The position numbers and the translations under genes were made by a program. Positions 39,665 through 51,599 of a DNA stretch of 64,000 nt are shown here, in pieces. Within the stretch, counting starts at the first letter, position 1. Every line of letters starts with the position of its first letter. The notes under the pieces are model-generated. The model did not search any database, was not told where the DNA came from, and saw only the letters and a program-made list of their open reading frames with translations. This DNA comes from Adenophora triphylla var. japonica. Lineage: Eukaryota > Streptophyta > Magnoliopsida > Asterales > Campanulaceae. The stretch spans positions 24,487 through 88,486 of the forward strand of contig JAFEMH010007467.1 in the NCBI GenBank assembly GCA_022495995.1. Direction: 5' to 3'.

Positions 39665-40236
39665 TAAATAATAGCCTGAGGACCAATTTTTAGCTATACT
39701 TTGTACATACGAGAGACTTGTTCACTTTAATCTTTTTAGGTTACTTATAAAGTTACATTTAGGATTTTGATCGTACTTTCAGTCTAGCTATTCAAGTGAC
39801 TACTAGCAATATGTTAAATTCAGCAACATTTGGCTATACTTTCTTGATCAGTTTTGGTGTTTTGTTCGTGTCCTCGGACTGGTTTCAGATTTGTGTGTAC
39901 TCTTTTTACTGAGATGTCTCAGAAACGTTGCTCATATGACATGTCCTTAGGGCAGTTCATTTTTCTCCAAAATATTTTGTGCGTAATGGTGTTTCACCTT
40001 GTTCTAGAAAATACATTTTGAATGTATTTTACTGGTTTGTATATTTGCTTCGACCATCTTCCACCCAACCCTCAGAAAATGGAAAGCCCCTTTAGTTTGA
40101 GTCTTCCAAATCTGGAGGCAGACTACTCGTACTCGTGGTAAAATCTGTCTATTTCAAACCATCCCCTTCAAGCTCAACAAAGATTCATCTCCCCTCTTAA
40201 CCAGCACCCCCCCCCCCTTCCACCCGAATGTCTGTT
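39665..40236. other. Callose synthase 3' flank
   Basis: 3' UTR and intergenic sequence after the stop codon. AAATAATA-type sequence 4 bp after the stop is the only weak polyadenylation-like motif close to the gene. A poly-C run lies near 40207-40217. No gene seen. Confidence 0.5.
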
Positions 40237-41450
40237 TGGTCCACAATCGGGAACTTTCCCGTTGAACCAAAAATAAAAGTTTTTGCCTGGAGACTCCTTA
40301 GCAAAACCCTTCCCACTCAAAATCCCTTCATATTTGCAGATGTACCCGATTGTAGAATCTAACTGGTGTGGCACCTCTTGAGGAGATAAGTTGTCCTCTT
40401 CTGCTGGGCATCAAATAAAGATTGGTCTAGACGTGACCACGGTTAATTAACCGCGGTTAACCGGTTAATAACCGGCGGTTAACGAAGGTTAAAATCATTA
40501 ACCGGACTTAACCGTTAACCGTTAAGTCACGGTTACGGTTAACCGGTTAACGGTTAATCCGGTTAACCCGGTTAACCCGGTTAATAAACGGTTAATTATT
40601 TTTTTTTATTTTTTTTCAAGAATGTCAGATTTTTATCTAAAGTTAAAAAAAATAACTTTTTAATAGTTTTTTGAATAAAAAGTTAAGTTTTTAACACTTT
40701 TTTTGAAAAAATAGTTAAATATTTAACAGTTTCTGTTAAATATGTAACTGTATATGAACTGTTTTTTTTTTTTTTTTGGATAAATAAAACTATTTTAAAT
40801 AGTTGTTAAGACTAATATTTTTTGCAAAAAGTTATAGAAAAATAGGTATGAATTTTTAAAGAAATGAAAACTTAACGGATTTAAAAGAAACGGAAGTATA
40901 TAAAGAGAAAACTTAACTTTTTTGAATAACCGACGGTTAATTAACGGTTAAGTTAACCGGTTAATTAACCGGCGGTTAACCGGCGGTTAACCGGAGTAAA
41001 AATTTCTTAACCTTTGTTAACCTCGGTTACACGGTTATCGGTTAGGCGGTTAAGGCGGTTAGACGGTTAACGGTTTAGGCGGTTAAAATCCGGTTATTAA
41101 CCTTACGGTTAGCCGGTTAACGCTTAACCTTGGACACGTCTAGGTTAGACTCCAAACTCAACCTACCCGCCAGCTCCCTCCTAACCCCGAACATCTCCCA
41201 AAAGGGCTGGCTTTCTCCTTGGATTATCGAAAGTGACATTCTGGATACTTGTCTGGGATTATTCATTCTGTTGGATATTTGGCTCAATGAAAATCAGATT
41301 ATTTTCAACCAAGCACATCGGAAATTGACCTCTTCCTCTGGATAGCTCCTGCACATCTTCAAAAGGTAATTTTACCAATAGAAGCACAACGGGCAAGCAC
41401 GAATTGGTCCATGCCTTCAAATGAGTCTCAGTTCGATGCAAACATTTTTC
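40237..41450 (+). pseudogene. LINE (non-LTR retrotransposon) 3' remnant split by a hAT-like insertion
   Basis: 40237-40362 encodes WSTIGNFPVEPKIKVFAW then RLLSKTLPT, the start of the zinc-binding zf-RVT region after the reverse transcriptase of plant L1 LINEs. From 40363 the frame is broken but continues as LLFCWASNKDW up to 40427. After the insertion, 41143 onward continues as RLDSKLNL and then ILLDIWLNENQIIFNQ, the tryptophan-rich LINE C-terminal pattern. The element is dead (stops, frameshifts). Family assignment from motif memory. Confidence 0.6.
40428..41142. mobile_element. hAT-like nonautonomous element with GGTTAACCGG subterminal arrays, 715 bp
   Basis: Termini TAGACGTGACCACGGTTAA and inverse TAGACGTGTCCAAGGTTAA. 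The first about 160 and last about 210 bp are packed with CGGTTAA/TTAACCG palindromes; the centre is AT-rich. The 8-bp flanks GATTGGTC (40420-40427) and GGTTAGAC (41143-41150) agree at 5 of 8 positions, an old target duplication. It interrupts a LINE remnant. No transposase gene. Confidence 0.75.
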
Positions 41451-41668
41451 ACGACTTCACCCTTCATATTATGTAGTTTAATTATCTTAATTTTATATAA
41501 AATTGAGTTACAATTACGAAGATGTGCTCATATTAAATTTTAAGAAAATGTTCAATTACCCAAAAAACTATCCCAATAGTTATAATAATTTTTATTCAAT
41601 AAGACTCTATTTCACAGTTGCAACAATTTTTTACTTACTATTTTCTATCCAATTTTTTCTTTCTTACC

Positions 41669-41928
41669 CCATTTTTCATACTAAAAACACTCGTTCACTA
41701 ATATTTTTCTTTAATTCTCGTGTTCAGCTAAAGTATGTATTTTAATTAGAACGGAGAAAATTTTAAAATATATAAATATCTGCTTTAATGAACATTTCCC
41801 CATTTTTTATACTAAAAACACTTGATAACTAATATTTTTCTTTAATTCTCGTGTTCAGCTAAAATATATATTTTGATTAGAACGGAGAAAATTTTAAAAT
41901 ATATAAATATCTGCTTTAATGAACATTT
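41669..41928. repeat. Tandem duplication, about 130-bp unit, two copies
   Basis: The unit beginning CCATTTTTCATACTAAAAAC at 41669 recurs at 41799 with few changes, including the shared TTCTCGTGTTCAGCTAAA segment. Intergenic, upstream of HCF101. Confidence 0.85.
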
Positions 41929-42014
41929 ATAAGTTCCGGTACACTTTGTATAGTTATGTATAGTTAGCACCGACTAGTTTTTCATAACACCTAATTCATT
42001 TTTTATTATTATTA

Positions 42015-42291
42015 CTCCCTCCGTCCCACCAATTGCTTCACCATTTTCCTTGGGCACGAGAATTATGGTAATGGGAGGGAAAAAAAAATGTTGTGAGTGT
42101 AATTTGAAAATAGGAGAGAGAATTAGTGGAGGGAATAATAAATTATAATGGTGTTGTGAGTATTAAAATAATGTAGGAGAGAGAATGAGTGGAGAAAATA
42201 ATAATATTTTATGTCCAAAAAAGGAAAGGTGAAGCTTCTAACGGGACGCCCTTTTGGATAATTGGTGAAGCTTTTATTGGGGCGGAGAGAG
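42015..42291. mobile_element. Stowaway-like MITE in the HCF101 promoter region, 277 bp
   Basis: Starts CTCCCTCCGTCCCACCAATT; inverted right end (near 42249-42291) finishes GGCGGAGAGAG; TA flanks at 42013-42014 and 42292-42293. Its right edge is 144 bp before the HCF101 start codon, so it must lie within the promoter or 5' UTR. Confidence 0.85.
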
Positions 42292-42435
42292 TATTTATTT
42301 TGAACGGGGAGAAGAAAAAAAGGGACAAATTTTGGAGGTACGCAAAGGAACGACGGCGTTTGGGGTAAGGTGATAAAATCGGGTAACATAAGAGAAATAT
42401 GAGAGGTTGAGAAACCGTCATTTCCCTCTGCAACA

Positions 42436-45400
42436 ATGAGTGGGCTTCTTCTTCTCCGAGCTCCTCCAGCTTGCTTCTATCATAACACATTTCAATTCTC
42501 TTCAAAAAACCCATCCAAATTAGGTATGGAATCTTGAATTCCTTATCGTGCTATTTTGAACTTTATTTAATGATAAATTCCTTTAATAGTTATTGATGCT
42601 CAAGCGAATTTAGCATTGTTTTGGGTAATTTATTTCATTTTCAGGGGAATTATTCAGTATTCCACTTTACTCCCGAAGACAAGCACCTTTATGTAGAATC
42701 TCCTGGAGTTTCAACTCTATTAATTCACCAAAATCTGCTTCTTCTCTTCTTCAAGGTACCCTTTTTAATTTTTTTTTCCAAAGATTTTATGTTAAATTGA
42801 TTCAACATTGATGAAAGACTTGTAAAATAAGAGAGACCATTCTTCTTAAGTTCATATTGTTCTTCTGATTGATCATAATTCATAAATGTAAAGCAAATAG
42901 TGACTTGATATTGTTCTACATAAAAAGTGGACTATTTTTTAAGGAAAGAGAAAGTACAGTAGTACACTTATTACATTGTTTCCATATTGTTTACAATGCT
43001 GGAAAGGAAAACGAAATATTTAATTTGGGGTGTGACTGAGTTCATATTTGATACTATGTTTCCTCCCTCCTTAACTTAAATTGTGATATTCTATCAATGA
43101 GTTTGTGTTCGGTGCATACATTTTTCACGATATCTCAACTTCACCCTTCATATTATGTGTTATCAACAATGCAAAGAAGTTGTGTCTCGGTGGTTAGTGA
43201 TAAGGGTAGTTATGCTTATGTATGCCTTGTATTTTATCAAATATGGACCAATTTGGCTCACCTTGATATGTATTAATTCTCTGTCAAATGTAGCAACTGC
43301 TTCAGCAGTTTCGCCTGGAACGGGAACAGCTGAGAGTGATGTCTTAAAAGCCTTGTCCCAGATCATCGATCCGGACTTTGGGACAGACATTGTATCCTGC
43401 GGGTTTATCAAGGATTTAGACATTGATGAAACCCAGGGAGAGGTGTTCTTACCTTCTAAAACATTCATGTGATGAATCCACCTTATGTTACCTCTATGTG
43501 AATGTAAATGGTTTTGTCCTCACTCAATATTTACAACTTTTGCATCTCAGGTTTCGTTTCGGTTAGAGCTCACCACACCAGCATGTCCAATCAAGGACAT
43601 GGTAAATGATACACAAGCATTGTATGTTTGAATATAGTTTTCAACACTTTTCTTACAGTGATGCAATGGACCAAGCATAACTTACTATTTTTTGTCGCTT
43701 GGCAGTTTGAAAAGCAGGCCAATGAAGTGGTGGCAGCCCTTCCCTGGGTAGAGAAAGTCAATGTGACAATGTCAGCGCAACCAGCAAAGCCTATTTATGC
43801 AGGGCAACTCCCAGAAGGTTTACAGACTATATCAAATATAATTGCAGTTTCAAGTTGCAAGGTTTATAACATACCTTTTCCTTACAGTATACTCGTTTTG
43901 ATAACCTGTTTTTGATATTTTAGGATTATGATATGCCAACATATTTTTTTCCTTGTTCAACTGTAGGGAAAAGTATAACCAAATCCCCCCACGTGGTTTA
44001 CTCGTTTTGGGCTTCACCCCCATGTACTTTTGTTTTATGAGGGAAAACCCCCTATCTACTTTGCAAAGTTTAGGGACAACCCCTCTTTGTCAAGTTTTTA
44101 CAAAAGAAAGACATGAAATGATAAAAACACCTTTATCCAACAATTTTATGAAAAAAATGAAAATTTCATGTATTCTTTGTGTATATGATGTAGTGATTCA
44201 ATTTTTACTTTAATTTTATTTTTTGTTGAACAAGGGTATATTTCTGTAACGAAATGAGGTGAGAAGACAAAAATATCCCTGTTGAAAAAAAATAGCAGTA
44301 AGGTAAAAAATGAATCACTTACAATAGATAAAAATTAAATCACTACATCATCTACTGACAAAGATAACATGATAGATTCCTAGTGATTCATATTTTTACT
44401 CTTTTATTTTTGTAAGACAATGATAATTTTGTCATTTCATGCCTTTCCGTTATAAAACTTCACCGAAACGGGTTGTCCCTAAATCTTGCAAAGTACATGG
44501 GGCTTTCCCTCACAAAAAAAAGTACATGGGGGTAAATCCCAATACGGGTAAACCACATGGGGGGTTTTGGCTACTTTTCCCCATATTGTAAGAGATTCAA
44601 CTATCTGTTTGGTAAATGTTTCAACAAACTAATCTTTTAGCAGTCTTTACATACTCCAATTCAATCAGTGTTATTTTCTAGCTATACGAACAATTATGCT
44701 GGATTCTTTTATTCAGCAGAGTAATGTATCTTGTCATAATTTGTGTTGTATGATTGTTGGGGAAGTACTATAATTAACCTGATTACTTGCCCTTTACTTG
44801 GTTTTTGGATGTCAAAGAAGGAGAAGGAACTAGAAAGAAACTGCAAAAACTTGACACCACATGAGTTTTTGTAATGGATTATTCTTGATTACAACTTTTG
44901 CTGAAATGTGATTTAAATTATGTATTCACAATGTTCCTTTTGTTTCATTTCACTTTCCCATTCGTTTTTCTTTTCCTTGTACTTTTAACCAAACAGATCA
45001 ATAGTGTAGTTTCTTTTGATGTTTGTTGACAAAATATCAGTAACTACATGATTGAAATTTGCTTTGTGTTTCTTGTAATTATAAAAATAAATGTAGGGAG
45101 GTGTTGGGAAGTCAACTGTGGCTGTAAATCTGGCATACACTTTGGCTGGGATGGGTGCTAGAGTTGGTATATTCGACGCTGATGTTTATGGTCCTAGCTT
45201 ACCGACTATGGTCTCTCCTGAAAATCGGCTTCTTGAAATGGTAATCTTACGACATTCAAATTGAAAAATTAGTATCAAACTTTCATTTGGTTCAGTCTCA
45301 ATGTGAAATTCTACTTCTCAGAGGTGGAAGCATTGTCATATGCTTTCTTTACCACCCACCTTTTGAGGTGGGTGGTAAAGAAAGCACATGTGTACACCCA

Positions 45401-48400
45401 CACTTCCTTTGTTCCACTAAAACGGTTCTGCTCTTATTTTGTGATGTTCCACTTTTGAAAAATTAGACTAGTAAAGTTCATATAATCTTATAACTATTCT
45501 TTATGATCTTTATAGAAAAATACCACTCCCTCCATCCCAAAATGTATATCTATTTTTCATTTAAGGGACATTCTGAAAAAGTTAATGTTTGAGAAAATTT
45601 AGTAGCTAAAATGTATAAATATCCGTGCTATCCACTTTCAAACTTTTAGTTTTGGAAGTATATAACGAAATATGCAAAAAAAAAAATGGTAAAACCAGGG
45701 ACGATTTTTTAAACAAGATAGACATTTATTTTTGCGACTTTTTGAAAAAAAATAGGCATTCATTTTGGGACGAAGGGAGTACATTCAATGCTTGAATCTC
45801 ATGCATTGACTCTTCGAGTGGAACAATGTGAGTACCACTTTTTATCAATCTCATCTACACCATATGAGAGGGGTCAGTGAACTCTTGGACTGGTTTAGAT
45901 AAAGAGTATATTCAAACTCTTTCTCTACTTTTACTATTAACATATACTCCCTCCATCCCATAAAGATGTTCCCATTTGCCATTTTCTTTGTCCCCCAAAG
46001 ATAGTCCTATTTCCAAAAATTGCTAGGTTAAAATCACTGAACTTCCAAAATTGCCAACCAAGGAGGAAGAGGGAGAGAAGAGAGGAAGAAAGCCAACCAA
46101 GGAAGAAGAGGGAGTAATGGAGTAATAATTAAACCTCATTATGGTTAGTGATGGAAATGAAAATAGGTTGTTAAAATGTTTGAATAGTTAAATGGGACTA
46201 TATTATTACTTTTTAAATCTTGAACCATGAAAATATATAGCAGTTTGTTGATATAAAGTGGGAAAAGCTGGCACTCAGCAAGGAAAGAGGGAGAAAATGT
46301 ACTGACATGTTAATCATGTGTATCCTGCAGAACCCAGAAAAGAGAACCATTATTCCAACAGAGTACTTGGGAGTCAAGTTGGTATCTTTTGGATTTGCTG
46401 GGCAAGGACGTGCGATAATGCGAGGTCCAATGGTGTCTGGGGTCATAAACCAACTACTGACTACTACCGAGTGGTATATATTCTTCCAATTCTACAACAT
46501 TCTCATTTTAAACCATATTTTATTCTGAATTCTTTCATCTTCTGCTAACTTTTTTTTTTTAAATGAACCTATGAAAACTGATCAGATCATTGTCTTTTAC
46601 AGATTTTCAAGTTTTCCTGAGATAGATGTGGTTATAATGTGTAATTCATGATAGAATATTTTATCCCAACTGCTTCATGTTGCCAATATACAGGGGAGAG
46701 CTTGACTATCTTGTTATTGACATGCCCCCTGGAACTGGTGATATTCAACTAACCCTATGTCAGGTTCTACTTCTTATTCCACGGTGTATATTCATCTAGT
46801 TGATGGCATTCCGCCATCACGTTTGTAGGCATGCAAACGAAAATGCTCCTATTCTCTGTTTTTCTTCTTCTCCTAAATTCTCACTTGGATTATGTAACCC
46901 TCAGGTGGTCCCACTTACTGCTGCTGTTATTGTTACCACACCTCAGAAGCTAGCTTTCATCGATGTTGCAAAAGGAGTCCGCATGTTCTCAAAGCTTAAG
47001 GTATACTCCCTCCGTCCCACGTGAATGCAAACTTATTTCTATTTTGGTCCGTCCCACGTAAATGCAAACTTCCCAAAATGGCAAAGAATATTCACTATTC
47101 CACCCACTCATTCTCTCTCCTACTTCACTTTTACACTCACAACATTCTCTCTCCTCACTATTCCTCCCACTCATTCTCTCTCCTATTTAATTTTTCATAC
47201 TCACAACATTTAACTTTTTCTCTTTCTTACATCACTTTTCCTTAATTCCCACACCCAAAAAGTTAGTTTGCAATCACGTGGGACGGAGGGAGTATGTTTC
47301 TTTAGATAGTTTTTCTTGTTCATTCATTTGTGATGGTAAATTAGTTTTTGAGATTTCCTTAACATTGTGAAAGATGTGAAATGACCTATTAAACAATTAA
47401 TCTTACAAATGCAGCAGAAGATCCTTATGAGTTCGTACACAAATTGGTGATGGGCCAATGTTCCTATTTAACATCTTAGTGTATTTCAATTCCTTATTTT
47501 TTTAAAACGCCCTATCGAACTTTCCAGTTTCCAGTATGTTTTGATTACATTTAAAAATTGAAGCCCTTTTGAGAATTAGTTTCTTTTTTCTAAAACTTGA
47601 TTGTAGGTCTATTCATAATATAGTTGTTCTGTAAGTCTGATTTGATGATAAGAATGGGGAACATTTTTGTATATAACTAGCCTGCATACTAAGGTTTATG
47701 AGGTCTTTGGATATACAGGTCCCATGTGTTGCTGTAGTTGAGAATATGTGCCACTTTGATGCTGATGGGAAACGGTTCTACCCATTTGGTCGAGGATCCG
47801 GCACTCAGGCATGGAGCTATTGATCATAATTTATTTATTTTTGTTTTGCTGGAAGAAATGATGTACTCCATGCCAAAAGGATAATGCAATACATTGAGAT
47901 GGAAATCAAAATTAAAGTCCTTGATTAAAGTACAACTCTTATAAGATGCCGCATGAGCACAAAAGGATTTTCTCAGTCTTGGTCTGAATTTATGCAGGTT
48001 GTCCAGCAGTTTGGTATCCCTCATCTGTTCGATCTGCCAATTAGACCAACTGTATGTTGCTGTAAATTCTTTATAGTAGCTGTTCTGTTATCTTGAAGTC
48101 TGAAAACATCAGAAATTGCCTGAAAGGGGAAATTAAAACTATGTACTTCAGAAGCTTTGGATCAGTATAAACTAGGGTTTTTTTTTTTTCATTTCGAACA
48201 GCTGTCTGCTTCTGGGGATAGTGGAATACCTGAAGTGGTGGCTGATCCTCAAGGTGAAGTTGCTGAAACATTTCAGAACTTAGGAGTGTGTGTAGTGCAG
48301 CAGTGTGCGAAGATCCGCCAACAAGGTATAGTCATTTCTCAACTGCTCAATTTACATAATATAGAAAGAGCAAAAAGTGGATACTTTTTGAATTTCATAC

Positions 48401-51400
48401 GAATCTCAAGGTTCAAAATTAGCAACTAGATCTCTTCGGTTGTCATTTTTAGTGTCATTACTTAGTGAATGTTCTTTCATAGTTTACATCTCCGCTTATG
48501 ACCTTATATTAATATAACCATCATCTTTTTCTTCAGTTTCAACAGCTGTCATGTATGATAAATCTATTAAAGCAATCAAGGTGAAAGTACCTGATTCAGA
48601 TGAAGAGTTCCTTTTGCATCCTGCAACTGTAAGACGAAATGATCGTTCTGCCCAAAGTGTGGTATGTAGATACATCTTTTCTCATGAATTTTGTTTTTTA
48701 AAGTTTGAACAGATACAGAAGTTACAGCACATGAAGAAATCTATGATTTATGCCAAAATTTCAAACTTACCATCAACTTTTAACATTATATATTGTTTGA
48801 ACATCTTTCTACGCTATACAAAATATTACTTATCCAATAAAAATGGTTAATTTGAAAATTAATACATTTAAATATATTTTATTTGTTTTTATAAGTGAAT
48901 GTGATTGAATACTTGTCAATGGGGTGAACCCGAACAAAAGAAGCAAAATGCCTTTACACATGAAGATAAACAGAGGCCAAGAGCTGATGAAATTAGAGAA
49001 ACCACAAAAGAATGAACACATAGTACGCTAAGTACCAAGCTCCATCCCCTCCAAAAAATCCACAAAAGGAATGAGCGCATCGGGTAAATACTAATTAATC
49101 CCAAAAAAACCGGAGTGCTAAGCATTATAAAAGAAAGCATATGAACTGAATAGCTATCCCTCAGAAGTTCCCTCCTTTATTAGAAACAATTTGTTTCTTA
49201 AAAGCTATAGAAACCATTTAGAATCTCTAAAGGGGAGTGGTACCATCTTTTTAGGATGACAGGACTGTGATCAGGGGCGGACACAAGACCACCCAAAGGG
49301 GTGGCTGTGAACCCCCCAAATTAATGTTGACATGTAAAAAAAACAAAACAAAAAACTACTAAGTGCACACCCCCCCTTACCAACTCAGCCCACCCCCCTT
49401 GGCAAAAAAGGAAGAATCGATGTAGGTATTCATGTAAAAAACAATTATTTTAGTTTTTGGGTAATGTAATTTGTGAACCCCCTCCATTTTGACCATGGGT
49501 CCGCCCCCGACTGTGATGCTTATATCCCTTTCAGATTTTTTATATGAATCCATGCTGAATTACTAACTTGGGATGACTTCTTAGAACTATCATGAGTTTT
49601 CTACCTTAAGTGGTCAACCAAGCCATGCCATGTGGCATGCTCTTTTTGCTCAAGGAAGTTGGGGAATAAGTAATTAAAGATTAAAGAAACTGGGTGCAAG
49701 ATTATAGTGTGATTTGGTTCAATTGGGGTTTAGGGTTTGAGGAATATGAGAATTTTGTCAGTTTGGAGTCTAATTATGTGTGTAGATTGGAGTTTTGGGT
49801 TTAAGGAATATGAGCATATTGTCATTTTGGGGTTTAATTTGTGTTGACATTGCCTGCCCAATTATGTTGGAGTTAGCTATTGTTTATTGCTTCTTTGAGG
49901 CTCTAAGCATTTGTTAATTGTTAAGAACTTCTAATTAGAAGTGTTTTGTGTTGATAACATATGAACACTCATGGTGTCATGGGGACAATGCATATGTTGT
50001 TTTCGATCCAGCTTTGTTTCGTATGGCACTTTGATGATGAAAAGCAAAATATATGCTATACTTTACAAAGAAAATAATTGGGCCTTGATCGGGTTCATAT
50101 TCATATTCAAAATTTGTTATAACTTTCAAACTTATAATATTTCTGTCACTTTTTTTTCTCCTTACAGCTGTGCTGGAAATTTTCTCAATTTTCTGTCTTC
50201 ATTTATTATTCTTAATGTTTATTCTACTTTCATCTTTTTGGGGACAGGATGAATGGAGTGGTGAGCAGAAACTGCAGTACACTGATGTTCCAGAAGACAT
50301 TGAACCGGAGGAAATTCGGCCTATGGGAAACTATGCTGTGTCAATAACATGGCCAGATGGATTTAGCCAGGTGATTTGACTTGCAGACTCTTCTTTTAAT
50401 TCTTGGTGCATTTATTTCTACATGGAAAGTAAAAGATTAAGTTCATAACAAACCTGACACCATGGGCGAAAAAGCAAAGTTTCGAAAATCAGAGTTGTTT
50501 GTGGTGTTTCATTTACTTAAACTTCAATTATGAGGATAAACATGTGAATAAACACTAGGGTTCTCCTAAAAATGTCTTGTGCTGGAGTACATTTTTTTGT
50601 TTCAGTTAGGTCTATTAACCTGACCCGTGCTCATTAGTTAGAAAATATACAATACTAGTAAAAGCCCGTGTCCGAGGACACGTGTTTTTTTTTAATTAAT
50701 TTTTTTTTTTTTAGGGCAAAATGGGAAAGGGACAACTTAGTGAGGGCAAATTGAAAATTTGGCATTTGGTACTGTTCATAGTACTGTTCACCCACCGGTG
50801 TGATTTATACTATAGATTCACTAGGGGCGTAGGCACCCTTATAACAACGGGGCGGCTTTCTCCATTTAGATTTTTTTTACAAAAACCAATAGTGCAATTT
50901 GTGCCAGATATATCTGAATTCTAGGGTTTTAGTGTGCAACAAATGGAAACTTGACCCCATCTGTAAAGAAAATATTACCTAAGATTTTGTCTGCCTCCCT
51001 TAACTGGTGCAATTTTTGCAAGAATGATCTAGACTTCATTTTTAAAAGATCCGGACTCTGTCACTGCTATTCACATGCCCTTTATATTAATTTTTGTATT
51101 TTTCTAACTTATGTTCATGTATTCTCAATCTTGGCTCATATATAATGAAAAGGCCAGAGCTCAAGCTCTCATAGCTAGGGCCAGCTCAGTTTGGCTCACG
51201 CCTAACTTAACCATGTTCACTGAATTCCCCGTAAACTCTGGTAGAATATGGAATCTTTGTATGGCACATTAATTATATAAATATTAGAACAAGTTCTTTA
51301 CTTTGAGATTGAACGTGTTGCATTAATGGTCGATGCTCGGGGTTTCACCTTCCTTTCTTTTGTGCAGATTGCTCCTTATGATCAACTACAAACTATAGAG

Positions 51401-51436
51401 CGTTTAGTGGACGCTCCTCAACCTATTCCTGCATAG
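42436..51436 (+). CDS. HCF101: HCF101, chloroplast Mrp/NBP35-type Fe-S cluster carrier
   Basis: P-loop protein that binds and delivers [4Fe-4S] clusters in the chloroplast stroma, needed for photosystem I. Fifteen exons: 42436-42523, 42645-42755, 43294-43442, 43551-43601, 43706-43861, 45097-45240, 46331-46473, 46694-46763, 46905-47000, 47719-47808, 47998-48051, 48202-48325, 48537-48661, 50248-50370, 51368-51436. They total 1593 bases, 530 residues; Arabidopsis HCF101 is about 532. Order: Ser-rich transit peptide; MIP18/DUF59 domain ([20 protein letters not shown]); Walker A SSCKGGVGKST spanning the 43861/45097 junction; [13 protein letters not shown]; Cys residues in SSCKGG, ENMCHF and VVQQCAK, the likely cluster ligands; C-terminal DUF971 ([18 protein letters not shown]). 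The start ATG is the first Met of an exon with a typical plastid-targeting composition. The intron 47809-47997 uses GC-AG. Confidence 0.96.
43966..44582. mobile_element. Mutator-like MITE, about 617 bp
   Basis: Left GGGAAAAGTATAACCAAATC and reverse complement of the right end (GGGGAAAAGTAGCCAAAACC) begin inverted repeats over 100 bp long, including the CACGTGGTTTAC / CATGTGGTTTAC block. Nine-base flanks match at about 5 of 9 positions, so the duplication is decayed. In HCF101 intron 43862-45096. Confidence 0.7.
45341..45386. repeat. Perfect 21-bp hairpin
   Basis: Arms at 45341-45361 and 45366-45386 are exact reverse complements around a 4-base TTTG loop. In HCF101 intron 45241-46330. It could be a foldback relic; on RNA it would form a stable stem. 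Confidence 0.9.
45526..45779. mobile_element. Stowaway-like MITE, 254 bp
   Basis: CTCCCTCCATCCCAAAATGT at the left and the inverse CATTTTGGGACGAAGGGAG at the right; TA follows the right end, CA precedes the left. In HCF101 intron 45241-46330. Confidence 0.8.
45947..46114. mobile_element. Stowaway-like MITE, about 168 bp, decayed right half
   Basis: Left CTCCCTCCATCCCATAAAGA with TA before it; right end GAAGAGGGAG followed by TA. The interior right half has become GA-rich with repeated AGCCAACCAAGGA. In HCF101 intron 45241-46330. Confidence 0.55.
47006..47292. mobile_element. Stowaway-like MITE abutting the donor of HCF101 intron 9
   Basis: Starts CTCCCTCCGTCCCACGTGAA and ends with the inverse CACGTGGGACGGAGGGAG, TA duplicated at 47004-47005 and 47293-47294. 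The exon ends at 47000, so the intron reads GTATA before the MITE begins at intron base 6. Only the first five intron bases are original. Confidence 0.92.
49272..49509. mobile_element. hAT-like MITE, 238 bp, perfect 8-bp TSD
   Basis: Left CAGGGGCGGACACAAG, right GGGTCCGCCCCCG; ACTGTGAT flanks both ends (49264-49271, 49510-49517). The CAGGGGCGGA terminus is a common hAT form. In HCF101 intron 48662-50247. Confidence 0.9.
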
Positions 51437-51453
51437 GTGTAAAGTTCAACCTA

Positions 51454-51499
51454 TTCCTCCGTTCCAAAAAGTGGGAAGATCATTCCGGGACGGAGGGAG
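51454..51499. mobile_element. Internally deleted Stowaway-like MITE remnant in the HCF101 3' UTR
   Basis: TCCTCCGTTCC left end and GGGACGGAGGGAG right end are only about 20 bases apart, with AAGATCATTCC between them. TA flanks the right side. It starts 17 bp after the HCF101 stop codon, so it is probably transcribed as 3' UTR. Confidence 0.65.
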
Positions 51500-51599
51500 T
51501 AGGCATTGTACCGATGAAAGCGATTGAAGTCAACTCGGAAGTAAGCACTCTTTCTATAAGGTGGGGTCATATTCGTGCTACGCTCGTATTAGGGTATAG

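Noticed and set aside
43155..43293. Possible upstream exon of HCF101 from an open frame beginning at 43155
   Set aside because: The frame before 43294 shows no HCF101 similarity and an AG acceptor at 43292-43293 gives the correct phase.
50645..50700. AAAGCCCGTGTCCGAGGACACGTG palindromic stretch as a transposon end
   Set aside because: Only one end is visible and the partner terminus could not be found.
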